DNA of 37,480 bases, taken from positions 1-37,480 of the forward strand of contig CAMDAC010000028.1 in NCBI GenBank assembly GCA_945888325.1, written 5' to 3'. A program made the position numbers and the translations under genes. The notes beneath the pieces were generated by a model that saw only the letters and a program-made list of their open reading frames with translations, was not told the origin of the DNA and did not search any database. Of the stretch, positions 1 through 8,466 are shown piece after piece. The DNA comes from Candidatus Sulfopaludibacter sp. SbA3 (GTDB taxonomy: Bacteria; Pseudomonadota; Alphaproteobacteria; Caulobacterales; Hyphomonadaceae). Positions within the stretch are counted from its first letter, which is position 1. Each line of letters starts with the position of its first letter.

Positions 1-383
1 TTCTGCGGCCTGTTCCGGGGGGAGAATTCCGGGCGGCGGGTTGTGCGGGTGGGCGCGGAATAGATTGTGCGCTGCTCTTCGCAGGCACCTGCAGGGTGGG
101 TGTTTGTGGGTAGTTTCAAAGATTCGATCATGCAGGGAGTATACCTCCGTGCACGAAGGTGTGGCGGAAGGAATGGCGAAGTATTTTGTAATGGCCTGAT
201 CGGAATGCGTTTTATTTTTCGGGCGGGGTGGTTTTTGTAGGCGCAAGTTCGTGCACCTGCCCTCGCCTGCCCGCGCCAGACGGCTTCATCCGCATGCAAT
301 CAGTGCACACGGGACGCCGAATTTTTCTCAATCATTCTCATTTTTTATCGCGTAGCCGCGATCTGTTATCGCCTGGTATCGCC
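1..383. other. Left-edge region without a convincing gene
   Basis: No ORF here has protein-like composition. The long plus-strand frame that begins at 228 runs antisense through nusB and is a shadow. On the minus strand an ATG at 131 opens a frame that stays open to the window edge (about 43 codons, beginning MIESLKLP). It has a GGAGG about 12 bases upstream, but I do not recognise it and it may be chance. Small palindromes lie at 143-160 and 347-362. No terminator with a T-run is visible for the nusB operon. Confidence 0.5.
143..160. repeat. Near-perfect 18-bp inverted repeat
   Basis: The sequence ACCTCCGTGCACGAAGGT is its own reverse complement except at one symmetric position pair, and is centred on TGCA. 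It lies 12 bases upstream (minus strand) of the ATG at 131 and covers that ORF's possible ribosome-binding site. It could be an operator for a leftward gene outside the window. This is a visual observation only. Confidence 0.4.
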
Positions 384-851
384 TCAGGCGCGCAGGTCGC
401 GGCCGACGTTTTGCAGGAGGGCGTTGGCGAATTTCGCATCGCCATCATCGAAGAAGTCGTGTGCGAGGGAGACGTATTCGTCGAGGATGACGGCGTCGGA
501 GAGTTCCTGGTGGGCGATGAACTCGCCGCCGGCGGCGCGCATCAGGGCGCGCATGGTGGTGTCGAGGCGGGTGAGTTTCCAGCCGTCGGCGAGACGCGCG
601 AGGATGGCGTTGTCGATGCGGGCCTGATTGTCCACCACGGCATTGACGATGGACTTGAAGAGATCGGGATCGGCGTCTTCGATGGGGGTGCCGTCCGGGC
701 CGAGGCCGAGGCGGTCTTCCATGAACTCGCGCACGGTGGCGCGGGCCGACTTGCCGGTCTGGTCCATTTCGTAGAGCGCCTGCACGGCTGCAAGGCGCGC
801 GCCGGCGCGGCGGGCGCGGGTGACGTCGAAGGGGAGCTTCTGGCCGCTCAC
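384..851 (-). CDS. nusB: Transcription antitermination factor NusB
   Basis: NusB binds boxA RNA with NusE (S10) and supports antitermination of rRNA operons. The 155-residue product has the family's all-helical pattern and usual length. The N-terminal RRAGARLAAVQALYEMD segment and the C-terminal DEYVSLAHDFFDDGDAKFAN segment are typical alphaproteobacterial NusB. The start is a GTG at 851 whose bases overlap the ribH TGA (GTGA), so the two are translationally coupled. It is the last gene of the glyA-nrdR-rib cluster, an arrangement common in this class. Confidence 0.93.
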   Translation of the reverse strand: MSGQKLPFDVTRARRAGARLAAVQALYEMDQTGKSARATVREFMEDRLGLGPDGTPIEDADPDLFKSIVNAVVDNQARIDNAILARLADGWKLTRLDTTMRALMRAAGGEFIAHQELSDAVILDEYVSLAHDFFDDGDAKFANALLQNVGRDLRA

Positions 852-1276
852 CCGATCAGTTCCTTGCGGAACTTGATCATCGCGAGGCAGGCATTGGCGG
901 CTTCAGCGCCCTTGTTCTTGCGCTTGCGGTCGGCGCGGGCGAGCGCCTGAGCCTCGTTCTCGACCGTGAGGATGCCGTAGCCAATGGCCTGGCGGCGCTG
1001 GACGATCAGGTCCATCAGGCCGCGGGCGCTTTCGCCGCAGACGTAATCATAGTGCGAGGTTTCGCCCCGGATGACGCAGCCGAGCGCCAGCGCGCCGTCA
1101 AACCGGCCGGAATCGGCGGCCATGGCGATCAGGCCCGGGATTTCGAAGGCACCGGGGACTTCCATGACCGTGACCTTCGCGCCCGCCGCTTCGAGCACTT
1201 CCAGCGCGCCTGCTTCCAGCTCATCGCTGATATGTTTGTAATAGCGCGAAATCGCGACAAGGACGCGGGCGGCCAT
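848..1276 (-). CDS. ribH: 6,7-dimethyl-8-ribityllumazine synthase
   Basis: RibH condenses 5-amino-6-ribitylamino-uracil with 3,4-dihydroxy-2-butanone 4-phosphate to give lumazine, the penultimate riboflavin step, usually as a 60-subunit or pentameric shell. The 142-residue product shows the family landmarks: VPGAFEIP near residue 40, LGCVIRGETSHYDYVC in the middle (substrate-binding region with the family His), and YGILTVENEAQALARA towards the end. Its ATG at 1276 shares a base with the ribBX stop (TGATG), and its stop overlaps the nusB start, so it is coupled on both sides. Confidence 0.95.
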   Translation of the reverse strand: MAARVLVAISRYYKHISDELEAGALEVLEAAGAKVTVMEVPGAFEIPGLIAMAADSGRFDGALALGCVIRGETSHYDYVCGESARGLMDLIVQRRQAIGYGILTVENEAQALARADRKRKNKGAEAANACLAMIKFRKELIG

Positions 1277-2403
1277 CAGGTTTTCTCCTCGTTCAGGCGT
1301 CGCCAGCCCTCTATGGTCAGGCCGTATCCGTCAAGACCCGCTAGGCGGGTCGGCTGCGTATCGGAAAGGTAAATCATGCGCCGGACGCCCAGTTCGCGCA
1401 GGATCTGGGCGCCGATGCCGTATTCGCGGATCGGGGCGGTCGGGTCACGCGGAGTGGCGGATTTGAGGCCCAGGCGCTCGGCCATGGCGTTCGGGTTCAT
1501 CATGTTGACGAACACGATGACGCCCGGTTCCGGCGCGTCCGAGATCAGTTGCATGGACTTGCCGACGAGGTTTTCGCGGGGGCCCTTCTCGCCGAGAATG
1601 TCCGCCAGAACGTCGGTGCGGTGGACACGGACGATGGTGGTCGAGTCCGGGCGGATGTCACCGTGGACGATGGCGATGTGCTCCGAGCCGTCCATCGTGT
1701 TGCGGAAACAGACGGTGCGGAAGCCTTCTCCGTAGGCGGAGTTCAGCGGGGCTTCGACGCGGCGTTCGAGGAAGCGGTCGTTCTGGCGGCGCCAGGCGAT
1801 CAGGTCCGCGATAGTGCCGATCTTGAGGTTGTGCAGCTGGGCGAAGGCGACGAGCTCCGGCAGGCGGGCCATCGTGCCGTCATCGTTCATGATCTCGCAG
1901 ATCACGCCGGCGGGATAGAGGCCGGCCATGCGGGAGATGTCGACGGCGGCTTCGGTATGGCCGGCGCGCACGAGGGTGCCGCCTTCCTTGGCGATCAGCG
2001 GGAAGACGTGGCCGGGGGTGACGATGTCGCCATGATCCTTGGTCGGATCAATCGCGACGGCGATGGTGCGCGAGCGGTCATGCGCGGAGATGCCGGTGGT
2101 GACACCCTCTTTCGCTTCGATTGAGACGGTGAAGGCCGTCTGCATGCTTTCGCGGTTGTTGCGGGTCATCATGTCGAGCTGCAGGGCGTGGGCGCGTTCC
2201 TGCGTCATCGACAGGCAGATCAGGCCGCGGCCGTAGCGTGCCATGAAGTTGACCGCTTCGGGCGTGGCGAAGGTGGCGGGGATCACGAGGTCGCCCTCGT
2301 TCTCGCGGTCCTCGGCATCGACGAGGATGAACATCTTGCCGTTGCGGGCGTCCTCGATGATTTCCTCGATGGACGAGATCGCGGCGTGGAATTCGTTGCT
2401 CAT
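1276..2403 (-). CDS. ribBX: DHBP synthase with degenerate GTP cyclohydrolase II domain (RibBX type)
   Basis: The N-terminal half (about residues 1-205) is a good 3,4-dihydroxy-2-butanone 4-phosphate synthase, making the four-carbon unit of riboflavin from ribulose 5-phosphate. It has the acidic [12 protein letters not shown] loop, TGISAHDRS, and [12 protein letters not shown] followed by GHTEAAVD. The C-terminal half (about 210-375) aligns with GTP cyclohydrolase II but lacks its zinc site. Where the family has RVHSECLTGD followed by a CDCG-type pair, this protein reads [16 protein letters not shown], with no cysteines. Proteobacterial RibBX variants of this kind are known to keep only the RibB activity. 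The 375-residue length is normal for a two-domain protein. The start at 2403 follows ribE closely. Confidence 0.93.
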   Translation of the reverse strand: MSNEFHAAISSIEEIIEDARNGKMFILVDAEDRENEGDLVIPATFATPEAVNFMARYGRGLICLSMTQERAHALQLDMMTRNNRESMQTAFTVSIEAKEGVTTGISAHDRSRTIAVAIDPTKDHGDIVTPGHVFPLIAKEGGTLVRAGHTEAAVDISRMAGLYPAGVICEIMNDDGTMARLPELVAFAQLHNLKIGTIADLIAWRRQNDRFLERRVEAPLNSAYGEGFRTVCFRNTMDGSEHIAIVHGDIRPDSTTIVRVHRTDVLADILGEKGPRENLVGKSMQLISDAPEPGVIVFVNMMNPNAMAERLGLKSATPRDPTAPIREYGIGAQILRELGVRRMIYLSDTQPTRLAGLDGYGLTIEGWRRLNEEKT

Positions 2404-2409
2404 GGCGCG

Positions 2410-3030
2410 TTACTTTCCTTCCGGCGCGTCGGCGCCGATCATGCGCGCGACATAGCGGGCAAGCATATCGATTTCGAGATTGACCTTGTCGCCAGCCTTC
2501 AGGGCACTGAGGGTTGTCACCTCCCAGGTGTGCGGGATGATCGCGACCTGAAAGTCTCCGTTCGGGAGCGCAGCGGCAACGGTGAGGGAGACGCCGTCGA
2601 TGGCAGCGGAGCCTTTGGTGGCAAAGTAGCGGGCGATGGCGGCGGGCGGGCGGATGGTGACGCGGAAGCTCTGGCCTTCCGGCTCGACCGACACGATCTC
2701 GCCAACGCCGTCGACATGGCCGAAGACGAAGTGGCCGCCGAGTTCGTCGCCGAGCTTCAGGCTCTGTTCGAGATTGACACGGGCGCCTTCCTTCCAGGTG
2801 CCGAGGACCGTCTTGGAGAGGGTTTCGGGGACGGCTTCGACGGCGAACCAGGCGCCGCGCGGGGCCTCGCCCTTGTCCACGACGGTGAGGCAGACGCCGG
2901 AGTGCAGGATCGAGGCGCCCATGGCGACGCCGGCGAGCGGGTAGCCGCTCTCGACTTCGAAACGGGTCAGGCCGTTGCGATGCTCTGCGCGGCGGATGGT
3001 GCCGACATCGGTGACGAGACCTGTGAACAT
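2410..3030 (-). CDS. ribE: Riboflavin synthase, alpha subunit type
   Basis: Riboflavin synthase dismutates two lumazine molecules to riboflavin and the pyrimidinedione. The 206-residue protein has the expected two internally repeated lumazine-binding barrels. The first opens with MFTGLVTDVG (the hallmark N-terminus) and contains SGVCLTVVD. The second carries the matching DGVSLTVAAA, and between them lies GHFVFGHVDGVGEI. The start ATG at 3030 has AGGAT eight bases upstream. The 118-base gap back to ribD holds two long hairpins but no FMN riboswitch consensus that I could find. The symbol ribE follows alphaproteobacterial usage (ribC in E. coli). Confidence 0.95.
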   Translation of the reverse strand: MFTGLVTDVGTIRRAEHRNGLTRFEVESGYPLAGVAMGASILHSGVCLTVVDKGEAPRGAWFAVEAVPETLSKTVLGTWKEGARVNLEQSLKLGDELGGHFVFGHVDGVGEIVSVEPEGQSFRVTIRPPAAIARYFATKGSAAIDGVSLTVAAALPNGDFQVAIIPHTWEVTTLSALKAGDKVNLEIDMLARYVARMIGADAPEGK

Positions 3031-3048
3031 TCTGGATCCTGCCGGGGC

Positions 3049-3091
3049 CTGGAGTAGGTGCCTGTTTCCATGAAACAGTCACCTGCTCCAG
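3049..3091. repeat. 19-bp imperfect inverted repeat between ribD and ribE
   Basis: The left arm begins CTGGAGTAGGTG and the right arm ends CACCTGCTCCAG. The 19-bp stem has one mismatch and one G-T position, with a loop of about five bases (CCATG). On the plus strand it is followed by TCTTTTCTT, giving terminator-like polarity opposite to the rib operon. On the minus strand it could stabilise or attenuate the ribE mRNA. It does not look like an RFN element. Confidence 0.65.
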
Positions 3092-3103
3092 TCTTTTCTT
3101 GTC

Positions 3104-3146
3104 GCGGCGTTTCCCCGAAAACCGGTTCCCGTTTTTCGGAACGCCG
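3104..3146. repeat. REP-like palindrome next to the ribD stop
   Basis: The arms GCGGCGTT and AACGCCGC enclose CCCGAAAACCGGTTCCCG and then TTTTTCGG, forming a stem with a small bulge. The inner CCGAAAACCGGTTCCCG-TTTTTCGG pattern resembles palindromic intergenic elements that are frequent in alphaproteobacterial genomes. It lies three bases downstream of the ribD stop on the minus strand. Whether it is repeated in this genome cannot be judged from one window. Confidence 0.5.
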
Positions 3147-3148
3147 CT

Positions 3149-3802
3149 CTATTGCTCAGATCGAACATAAGTGTCGAGGACGTCGTCTCCAATCCGTTCC
3201 GTCGCGACAGGACGCCAACGGGTCGCAGACTTGAGATTGTCGAGGCCGAGTTCGCCGAGGGCGGAGAGCCCTTCCCCGCCGATCAGGATGGGGGCGCGGA
3301 ACCAGGCGAGTTCGTGGACGGCGCCTTCGCGCACGAAGCTGGCCGCGAGGTGGCTGCCGCCTTCGAGGAGGATGGTGCGGACGCCTTCGGCCTCGGCGCG
3401 GCGGAGGAATTCGCCGACGCTGACCCGCAGGCCGTTGCCGCAGCGCCAGACGGCGGCGCCGGCGGCGACGTGCGGGCGGGCATCGCTGCCGGCGGTGACG
3501 ATGACGACGGGGCCGACGTTCAGCGACGTCATCAGTTTCGAGGTGAGCGGCGTGCGGGCGTGAGAGTCGGCGACGATGCGGAGCGGCTGGCGGGCGGGCA
3601 GCGGGATGGTGCGGGCGGTGAGCAGCGGGTCATCGGCGAGGACGGTGCCGACGCCGACGAAGACGGCGTCATGGGCGGCGCGCATCTCGTGGGCGCGGGC
3701 GCGCGAGGCGCTGGAGGTGATCCACTGGCTGGTGCCGTCGGCGAGCGCGATGCGGCCGTCGAGCGAGGTCGCAAGCTTGAGGGTGACGCGGATGCCGGTC
3801 AT
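3149..3802 (-). CDS. ribD: Stand-alone RibD C-terminal (pyrimidine reductase) domain
   Basis: The 217-residue protein corresponds only to the reductase half of RibD, which reduces 5-amino-6-ribosylamino-uracil 5'-phosphate with NADPH. It begins directly at the reductase domain ([14 protein letters not shown]), then shows [15 protein letters not shown] and the nucleotide-binding [14 protein letters not shown]. The usual N-terminal deaminase domain, with its HxE and PCxxxxxxPPC zinc motifs, is absent. There is no room for it, because the ATG at 3802 overlaps the nrdR stop (ATGA). The deaminase must be encoded elsewhere or replaced. Position in the operon supports a riboflavin role. Confidence 0.9.
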   Translation of the reverse strand: MTGIRVTLKLATSLDGRIALADGTSQWITSSASRARAHEMRAAHDAVFVGVGTVLADDPLLTARTIPLPARQPLRIVADSHARTPLTSKLMTSLNVGPVVIVTAGSDARPHVAAGAAVWRCGNGLRVSVGEFLRRAEAEGVRTILLEGGSHLAASFVREGAVHELAWFRAPILIGGEGLSALGELGLDNLKSATRWRPVATERIGDDVLDTYVRSEQ

Positions 3803-4272
3803 GCCTCGCCGGCGTCTTCTTCGTCGAGCGCGGCCTTTTCGATGAACTGGGCGAAGTCGCTCGGATCCTTGAAGTCGCGGTAAACGGAGGCGTAGCGGAC
3901 ATAGCCGACGGGATCGACTCGCTTCAGCGCTTCCATCACGAGTTCGCCGACTTCCGAGGACGGGATTTCGGTTTCGCCGCCGCTTTCGAGCTTGCGGACG
4001 ATGCCGGAGACCATCTGGTCCACGCGCTCGCGGTCCACGGGCCGTTTGCGCAGGGCGACCATGATGGAGCGCTGGACCTTCTCGCGGTCGAACAGGGCGC
4101 GCTTGCCGTCGCGTTTGACGACCATGATCTCACGCAGCTGGACGCGCTCAAACGTGGTGAAGCGGGCGCCGCAGTTTTCGCAGACCCGGCGGCGGCGGAC
4201 AGCGGTATCGTCTTCAGCCGCGCGGCTGTCCTTTACCGATGTGTTGTCTGAGCCGCAGAAGGGACACCGCAA
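3799..4272 (-). CDS. nrdR: Transcriptional repressor NrdR
   Basis: NrdR represses ribonucleotide reductase genes in response to ATP/dATP bound in its ATP-cone domain. The 157-residue product starts with the diagnostic zinc ribbon ([11 protein letters not shown], later [15 protein letters not shown]) and continues into an ATP-cone ([16 protein letters not shown], then [14 protein letters not shown]). The start codon is TTG at 4272, chosen because the family almost always begins MRCPFC and no other start exists. A GGAG lies within the last codons of glyA. It sits six bases after glyA and overlaps ribD by four bases. Confidence 0.96.
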   Translation of the reverse strand: MRCPFCGSDNTSVKDSRAAEDDTAVRRRRVCENCGARFTTFERVQLREIMVVKRDGKRALFDREKVQRSIMVALRKRPVDRERVDQMVSGIVRKLESGGETEIPSSEVGELVMEALKRVDPVGYVRYASVYRDFKDPSDFAQFIEKAALDEEDAGEA

Positions 4273-4278
4273 GACGTA

Positions 4279-5586
<1,308 letters not shown>

Positions 5587-5714
5587 GTAAACCTCCGGGT
5601 CCGAGTCCCGCGCTGTTTACGCGTGTGCGCCCATCGGAGCAACAGTGCTCGGCGGATGTTCAGGCTGCTGCGACAACTGGCGTAAAGCAAATATATTCGA
5701 GGACTTAGGCGGCT

Positions 5715-5767
5715 GATACTTTACGGATACTGCCCACTACAATTAAACGTGATACTATTCTGGTACT
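5715..5767 (+). promoter_or_regulatory. GATACT repeat array upstream of the mucR-like gene
   Basis: GATACT occurs at 5715-5720, 5726-5731 and 5751-5756, with GGTACT at 5762-5767. The spacing is 11, 25 and 11 bases: two pairs one helical turn apart, with the whole pair repeated after 36 bases. The AT-rich segment between the pairs (ACAATTAAACGTG) suggests a promoter. Such phasing fits cooperative binding by a regulator, possibly the MucR-like protein itself, since MucR/Ros family members commonly repress their own genes. The binding claim is inference. Confidence 0.5.
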
Positions 5768-5791
5768 GGCCCTGTGAATACAGGCCCAGTA
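5764..5791 (+). promoter_or_regulatory. Inverted repeat in the mucR-like leader
   Basis: TACTGGCCCTGT, a GAAT loop and ACAGGCCCAGTA form a 12-bp stem with one mismatch. It ends immediately before the purine-rich ribosome-binding site (AGGGGTGGGA) of the gene starting at 5802. It could be a DNA operator or an mRNA hairpin controlling access to the ribosome-binding site. The left arm overlaps the last GGTACT repeat. Confidence 0.55.
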
Positions 5792-5801
5792 GGGGTGGGA
5801 C

Positions 5802-6284
5802 ATGAAAGAACTGGAAGAATCCGAGCTGCTCGAGATGACCGTAGAGATCGTGTCATCTTATGTGGCGAACAACGTATTGCAGGCGGGCGCGCTGCCCGAC
5901 CTGATCAAGACCGTGCACGCGACCATTTTGGGTCTGACGCAGGGCGCCGAGGCGCCGAAGGAAAAGCTGGAGCCAGCGGTTTCGATCGCGAAATCCGTGA
6001 CAGCCGAATACATCATCTGCCTGGAAGATGGCCGTAAACTGAAGATGCTGAAGCGCTACCTGCGCACGCGCTATGACATGACGCCGGAAGAATACCGCAC
6101 CAAGTGGGGCCTGCCGGCGGACTATCCGATGGTGGCGCCCAATTATGCCAAGCTACGGTCGCGGCATGCGAAGCAGATTGGCCTCGGGAAAAAAGCGCTG
6201 CCGGCCCCAGAGCCTACGCCGCCCGATCCAGCCCCAGCTGCTTCCACACCGCGAGCAAAGCGGCGACCAGCTCGTCCATCATGA
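5802..6284 (+). CDS. MucR/Ros-family transcriptional regulator with altered zinc finger
   Basis: MucR/Ros proteins are small, H-NS-like regulators of envelope, motility and cell-cycle genes in alphaproteobacteria. The 160-residue product has the N-terminal oligomerisation region ([12 protein letters not shown]) and the hallmark [18 protein letters not shown] followed by [24 protein letters not shown]. The Ros finger normally reads C-x2-C/D-x9-H-x3-H. Here C73 and D76 are present, but the two histidine positions are Tyr86 and Arg90, so classical zinc binding looks unlikely. A Pro/Ala-rich tail (about residues 134-160) is encoded opposite the end of hemA. Start ATG at 5802 follows AGGGGTGGGA. 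The control region holds phased repeats and a hairpin. Confidence 0.93.
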   Translation: MKELEESELLEMTVEIVSSYVANNVLQAGALPDLIKTVHATILGLTQGAEAPKEKLEPAVSIAKSVTAEYIICLEDGRKLKMLKRYLRTRYDMTPEEYRTKWGLPADYPMVAPNYAKLRSRHAKQIGLGKKALPAPEPTPPDPAPAASTPRAKRRPARPS

Positions 6285-7431
6285 TCTCGTCATGCACCGG
6301 GCTCGGCGTGAAGCGAAGACGCTCGGTGCCGCGCGGGACGGTGGGGTAGTTGATCGGCTGGACGTAGATGCCGAAGTCGAACAGCAGCGTATCCGACAGC
6401 GCCTTGCAGCGTTCCGGGTCGCCGACGAGCAGCGGGACGATGTGCGACGGCGAGTCCATCACGGGCAGGCCCTGCTCCAGGAATTTCTGCTTCAGCTGCG
6501 CCGCTTTCTGCTGATGGATGGCGCGCAGGCGGCGGCCCTCGCCGGTGCGCAGCTTGCGGATGCTGGCGAGCGCGCCGGCGGCCATCACCGGGCAGGTCGA
6601 GGTGCTGAAGATGAAGCCGGAGGCCATCGAGCGGATCGCGTCGACGACAGTCGTATGGCTGGCGATATAGCCGCCCATGACGCCGTAACCCTTGGCGAGC
6701 GTGCCTTCGATGATGTCGATCCGGTCACCGAGACCAAGCATCTGGGCGACACCGGCGCCCTCGTCGCCGTAGAGGCCGACGGCATGGACTTCATCGAGAT
6801 AGGTCAGCGCGCCGAACTCTTCGGCGAGGTCGCAGATTTCCCGCATGCGGCCGAAATCGCCGTCCATCGAGTAGACGCTCTCGAAGGCGATGAGTTTCGG
6901 GCGGGCTGGGTCGTCGAGTTCGAGCAGGGCCTTCAGGTGTTCGACATCGTTGTGGCGGAAGACGCGGTATTCGGCGCCGGAGCGGCGGATGCCCTCGATC
7001 ATCGAGGCGTGGTTCAGGGCGTCCGAATAGATGATCAGGTTCGGCAGGATCTTGCCGAGGGTGGACAGGGTCGCGTCATTCGACACGTAGCCGGAGGTGA
7101 AGAGGAGCGAGGCTTCCTTGCCGTGCAGGTCGGCCAGTTCGCGCTCGAGATCGACATGGTAGCGGGTGGTGCCGGAGATGTTGCGCGTGCCGCCGGAGCC
7201 GGCGCCGAAGCTGTCGATGGCTTCGTGCATAGAGGCGATGACATCGTCGTCCTGCCCCATCGCGAGGTAGTCGTTGGAGCACCAGATCGTGACTTCGCGC
7301 TCGCCATCTTCCATCCGCGCCGTCGCCTTCGGGAAGCGGCCCTTGTGGCGCTGCAGGTCGATGAAGACCCGGTAACGGCCCTCGCCGCGGATATTGTTGA
7401 GGGCGTCTTCGAAAGATTTGAGATGCTTCAT
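6214..7431 (-). CDS. hemA: 5-aminolevulinate synthase
   Basis: This PLP enzyme condenses glycine and succinyl-CoA to 5-aminolevulinate, the first step of haem synthesis by the alphaproteobacterial C4 route. Visible are [15 protein letters not shown] (glycine-rich loop), [26 protein letters not shown] and the PLP-lysine segment [17 protein letters not shown] chose ATG at 7431 ([11 protein letters not shown]), giving 405 residues as usual for the family. An open frame extends 13 codons upstream without homology. The 3' end overlaps the end of the mucR-like gene by 71 bases on the opposite strand. Confidence 0.96.
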   Translation of the reverse strand: MKHLKSFEDALNNIRGEGRYRVFIDLQRHKGRFPKATARMEDGEREVTIWCSNDYLAMGQDDDVIASMHEAIDSFGAGSGGTRNISGTTRYHVDLERELADLHGKEASLLFTSGYVSNDATLSTLGKILPNLIIYSDALNHASMIEGIRRSGAEYRVFRHNDVEHLKALLELDDPARPKLIAFESVYSMDGDFGRMREICDLAEEFGALTYLDEVHAVGLYGDEGAGVAQMLGLGDRIDIIEGTLAKGYGVMGGYIASHTTVVDAIRSMASGFIFSTSTCPVMAAGALASIRKLRTGEGRRLRAIHQQKAAQLKQKFLEQGLPVMDSPSHIVPLLVGDPERCKALSDTLLFDFGIYVQPINYPTVPRGTERLRFTPSPVHDEIMMDELVAALLAVWKQLGLDRAA

Positions 7432-7531
7432 TGGCCGCACGCTGAGTTTCACTGTGAGGGTGCCCCGCAAGGGGGCGCCAGGCCTCGTTTCCTTAAGCCC
7501 GGCGCTAATTTAGGCTTATCCGTGGAATTAC

Positions 7532-8323
7532 CTATGCGGCATAACCGGGCAGCTGGCGGTCCAGCTTGCGCAGCAGGGCCGGCCAGACCAGCCGGTCCGT
7601 CAGGGTCGACATGCCGGAGCTGTGCTTGGTGAGGCCGCCCTGGCCGGCAACCTTGTCCTGCAGCTCTTCGCCGCACTCCAGAACGCCGTCGCGGCCCGCA
7701 GTGAGAGCCATGATCTGCATCTTGCAGGCGCGCTCGAGGAAGAACATGCGGGTGAAGGTCAGCGCGGCGCTTTCACCGCAGGTCAGCGTGCCGTGGTTGC
7801 GCAGGAGCATGGAGTGCTTGGTGGGGCCGAGGTCGGCGACAAGGCGCTCGCGCTCGTCGAGGTCGAGGGCGACACCTTCATAGTCATGGTAGGCGATGTC
7901 TTCGCGCACGATCATGGCGGTCTGGCTGATCGGCAGCAGGCCTTCCTTCTGCGACGAGACGGCGACGCCCTGGTCGGTGTGGAGGTGCATCACGACGGTG
8001 GCATCTTCGCGGGCGGCGTGGATGGCCGAATGTATGGTGAAGCCGGCCGGATTGATCATCGCGTCGGTTTCCTGGACGATGTTGCCCTCCAGATCGACCT
8101 TCACGAGCGAGGAGGCGGTGATCTCCTCGAAGAAGTAACCATAGGGGTTGATCAGGAAGTGGTGTTCCGGGCCGGGGATCCGGTGGGAGATGTGGGTGAA
8201 GATCATGTCGTCCCAGCCGTAGAGGGCCGTCAGACGGTAGAGGGCGGCGAGATCGACCCGCGCTTTCCATTCCGCTTCGCTGACCGCGCTGCGGATGTCG
8301 ATATTCGGGTTACCGTCGGCCAT
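7532..8323 (-). CDS. Class II aldolase/adducin family protein
   Basis: The fold binds a divalent metal and usually cleaves or epimerises phosphorylated sugars, but many bacterial members have no assigned substrate. The product (263 residues) shows the metal-site pattern: MHLHTDQGVAVS (HxH) about midway and LLRNHGTLTCGES further on, plus an N-terminal WDDMIFTHISHRIPG typical of this subgroup. Start is ATG at 8323 because AGGGAGAG precedes it at good spacing; the frame is open further upstream without support. It is 100 bases upstream of hemA on the same strand, so co-transcription is possible. The substrate is unknown. Confidence 0.88.
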   Translation of the reverse strand: MADGNPNIDIRSAVSEAEWKARVDLAALYRLTALYGWDDMIFTHISHRIPGPEHHFLINPYGYFFEEITASSLVKVDLEGNIVQETDAMINPAGFTIHSAIHAAREDATVVMHLHTDQGVAVSSQKEGLLPISQTAMIVREDIAYHDYEGVALDLDERERLVADLGPTKHSMLLRNHGTLTCGESAALTFTRMFFLERACKMQIMALTAGRDGVLECGEELQDKVAGQGGLTKHSSGMSTLTDRLVWPALLRKLDRQLPGYAA

Positions 8324-8466
8324 GTTGTCTCTCCCTGTTTGTGGCAGGGACTTTAACCCAAGTCCGGCGGCCGCGCCAGATGAAGGTGACGCGCGTGTCA
8401 GGTTCACCCTACACCCCTGGGGTGCCTCGCCTTGACGCCATGCTCAAAGCATTTGCACATGCGGCC

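Noticed and set aside
326-340. Fur-box-like TGAGAATGATTGAGA (minus strand)
   Set aside because: Its two halves match as an inverted repeat at only four of seven positions, and no recognised gene starts next to it.
228-950. 240-residue plus-strand ORF
   Set aside because: It runs antisense through nusB and ribH, which have clear family motifs and operon overlaps; its composition is that of a shadow frame.
2078-3082. 334-residue minus-strand ORF across ribE and ribBX
   Set aside because: Extremely Arg/Pro-rich and out of frame with ribE and ribBX; a high-GC shadow.
7459-7479. GC-rich hairpin downstream of the aldolase-family gene
   Set aside because: The stem GGTGCCCC/GGGGGCGCC lacks a T-run on either strand, so it is not called a terminator.
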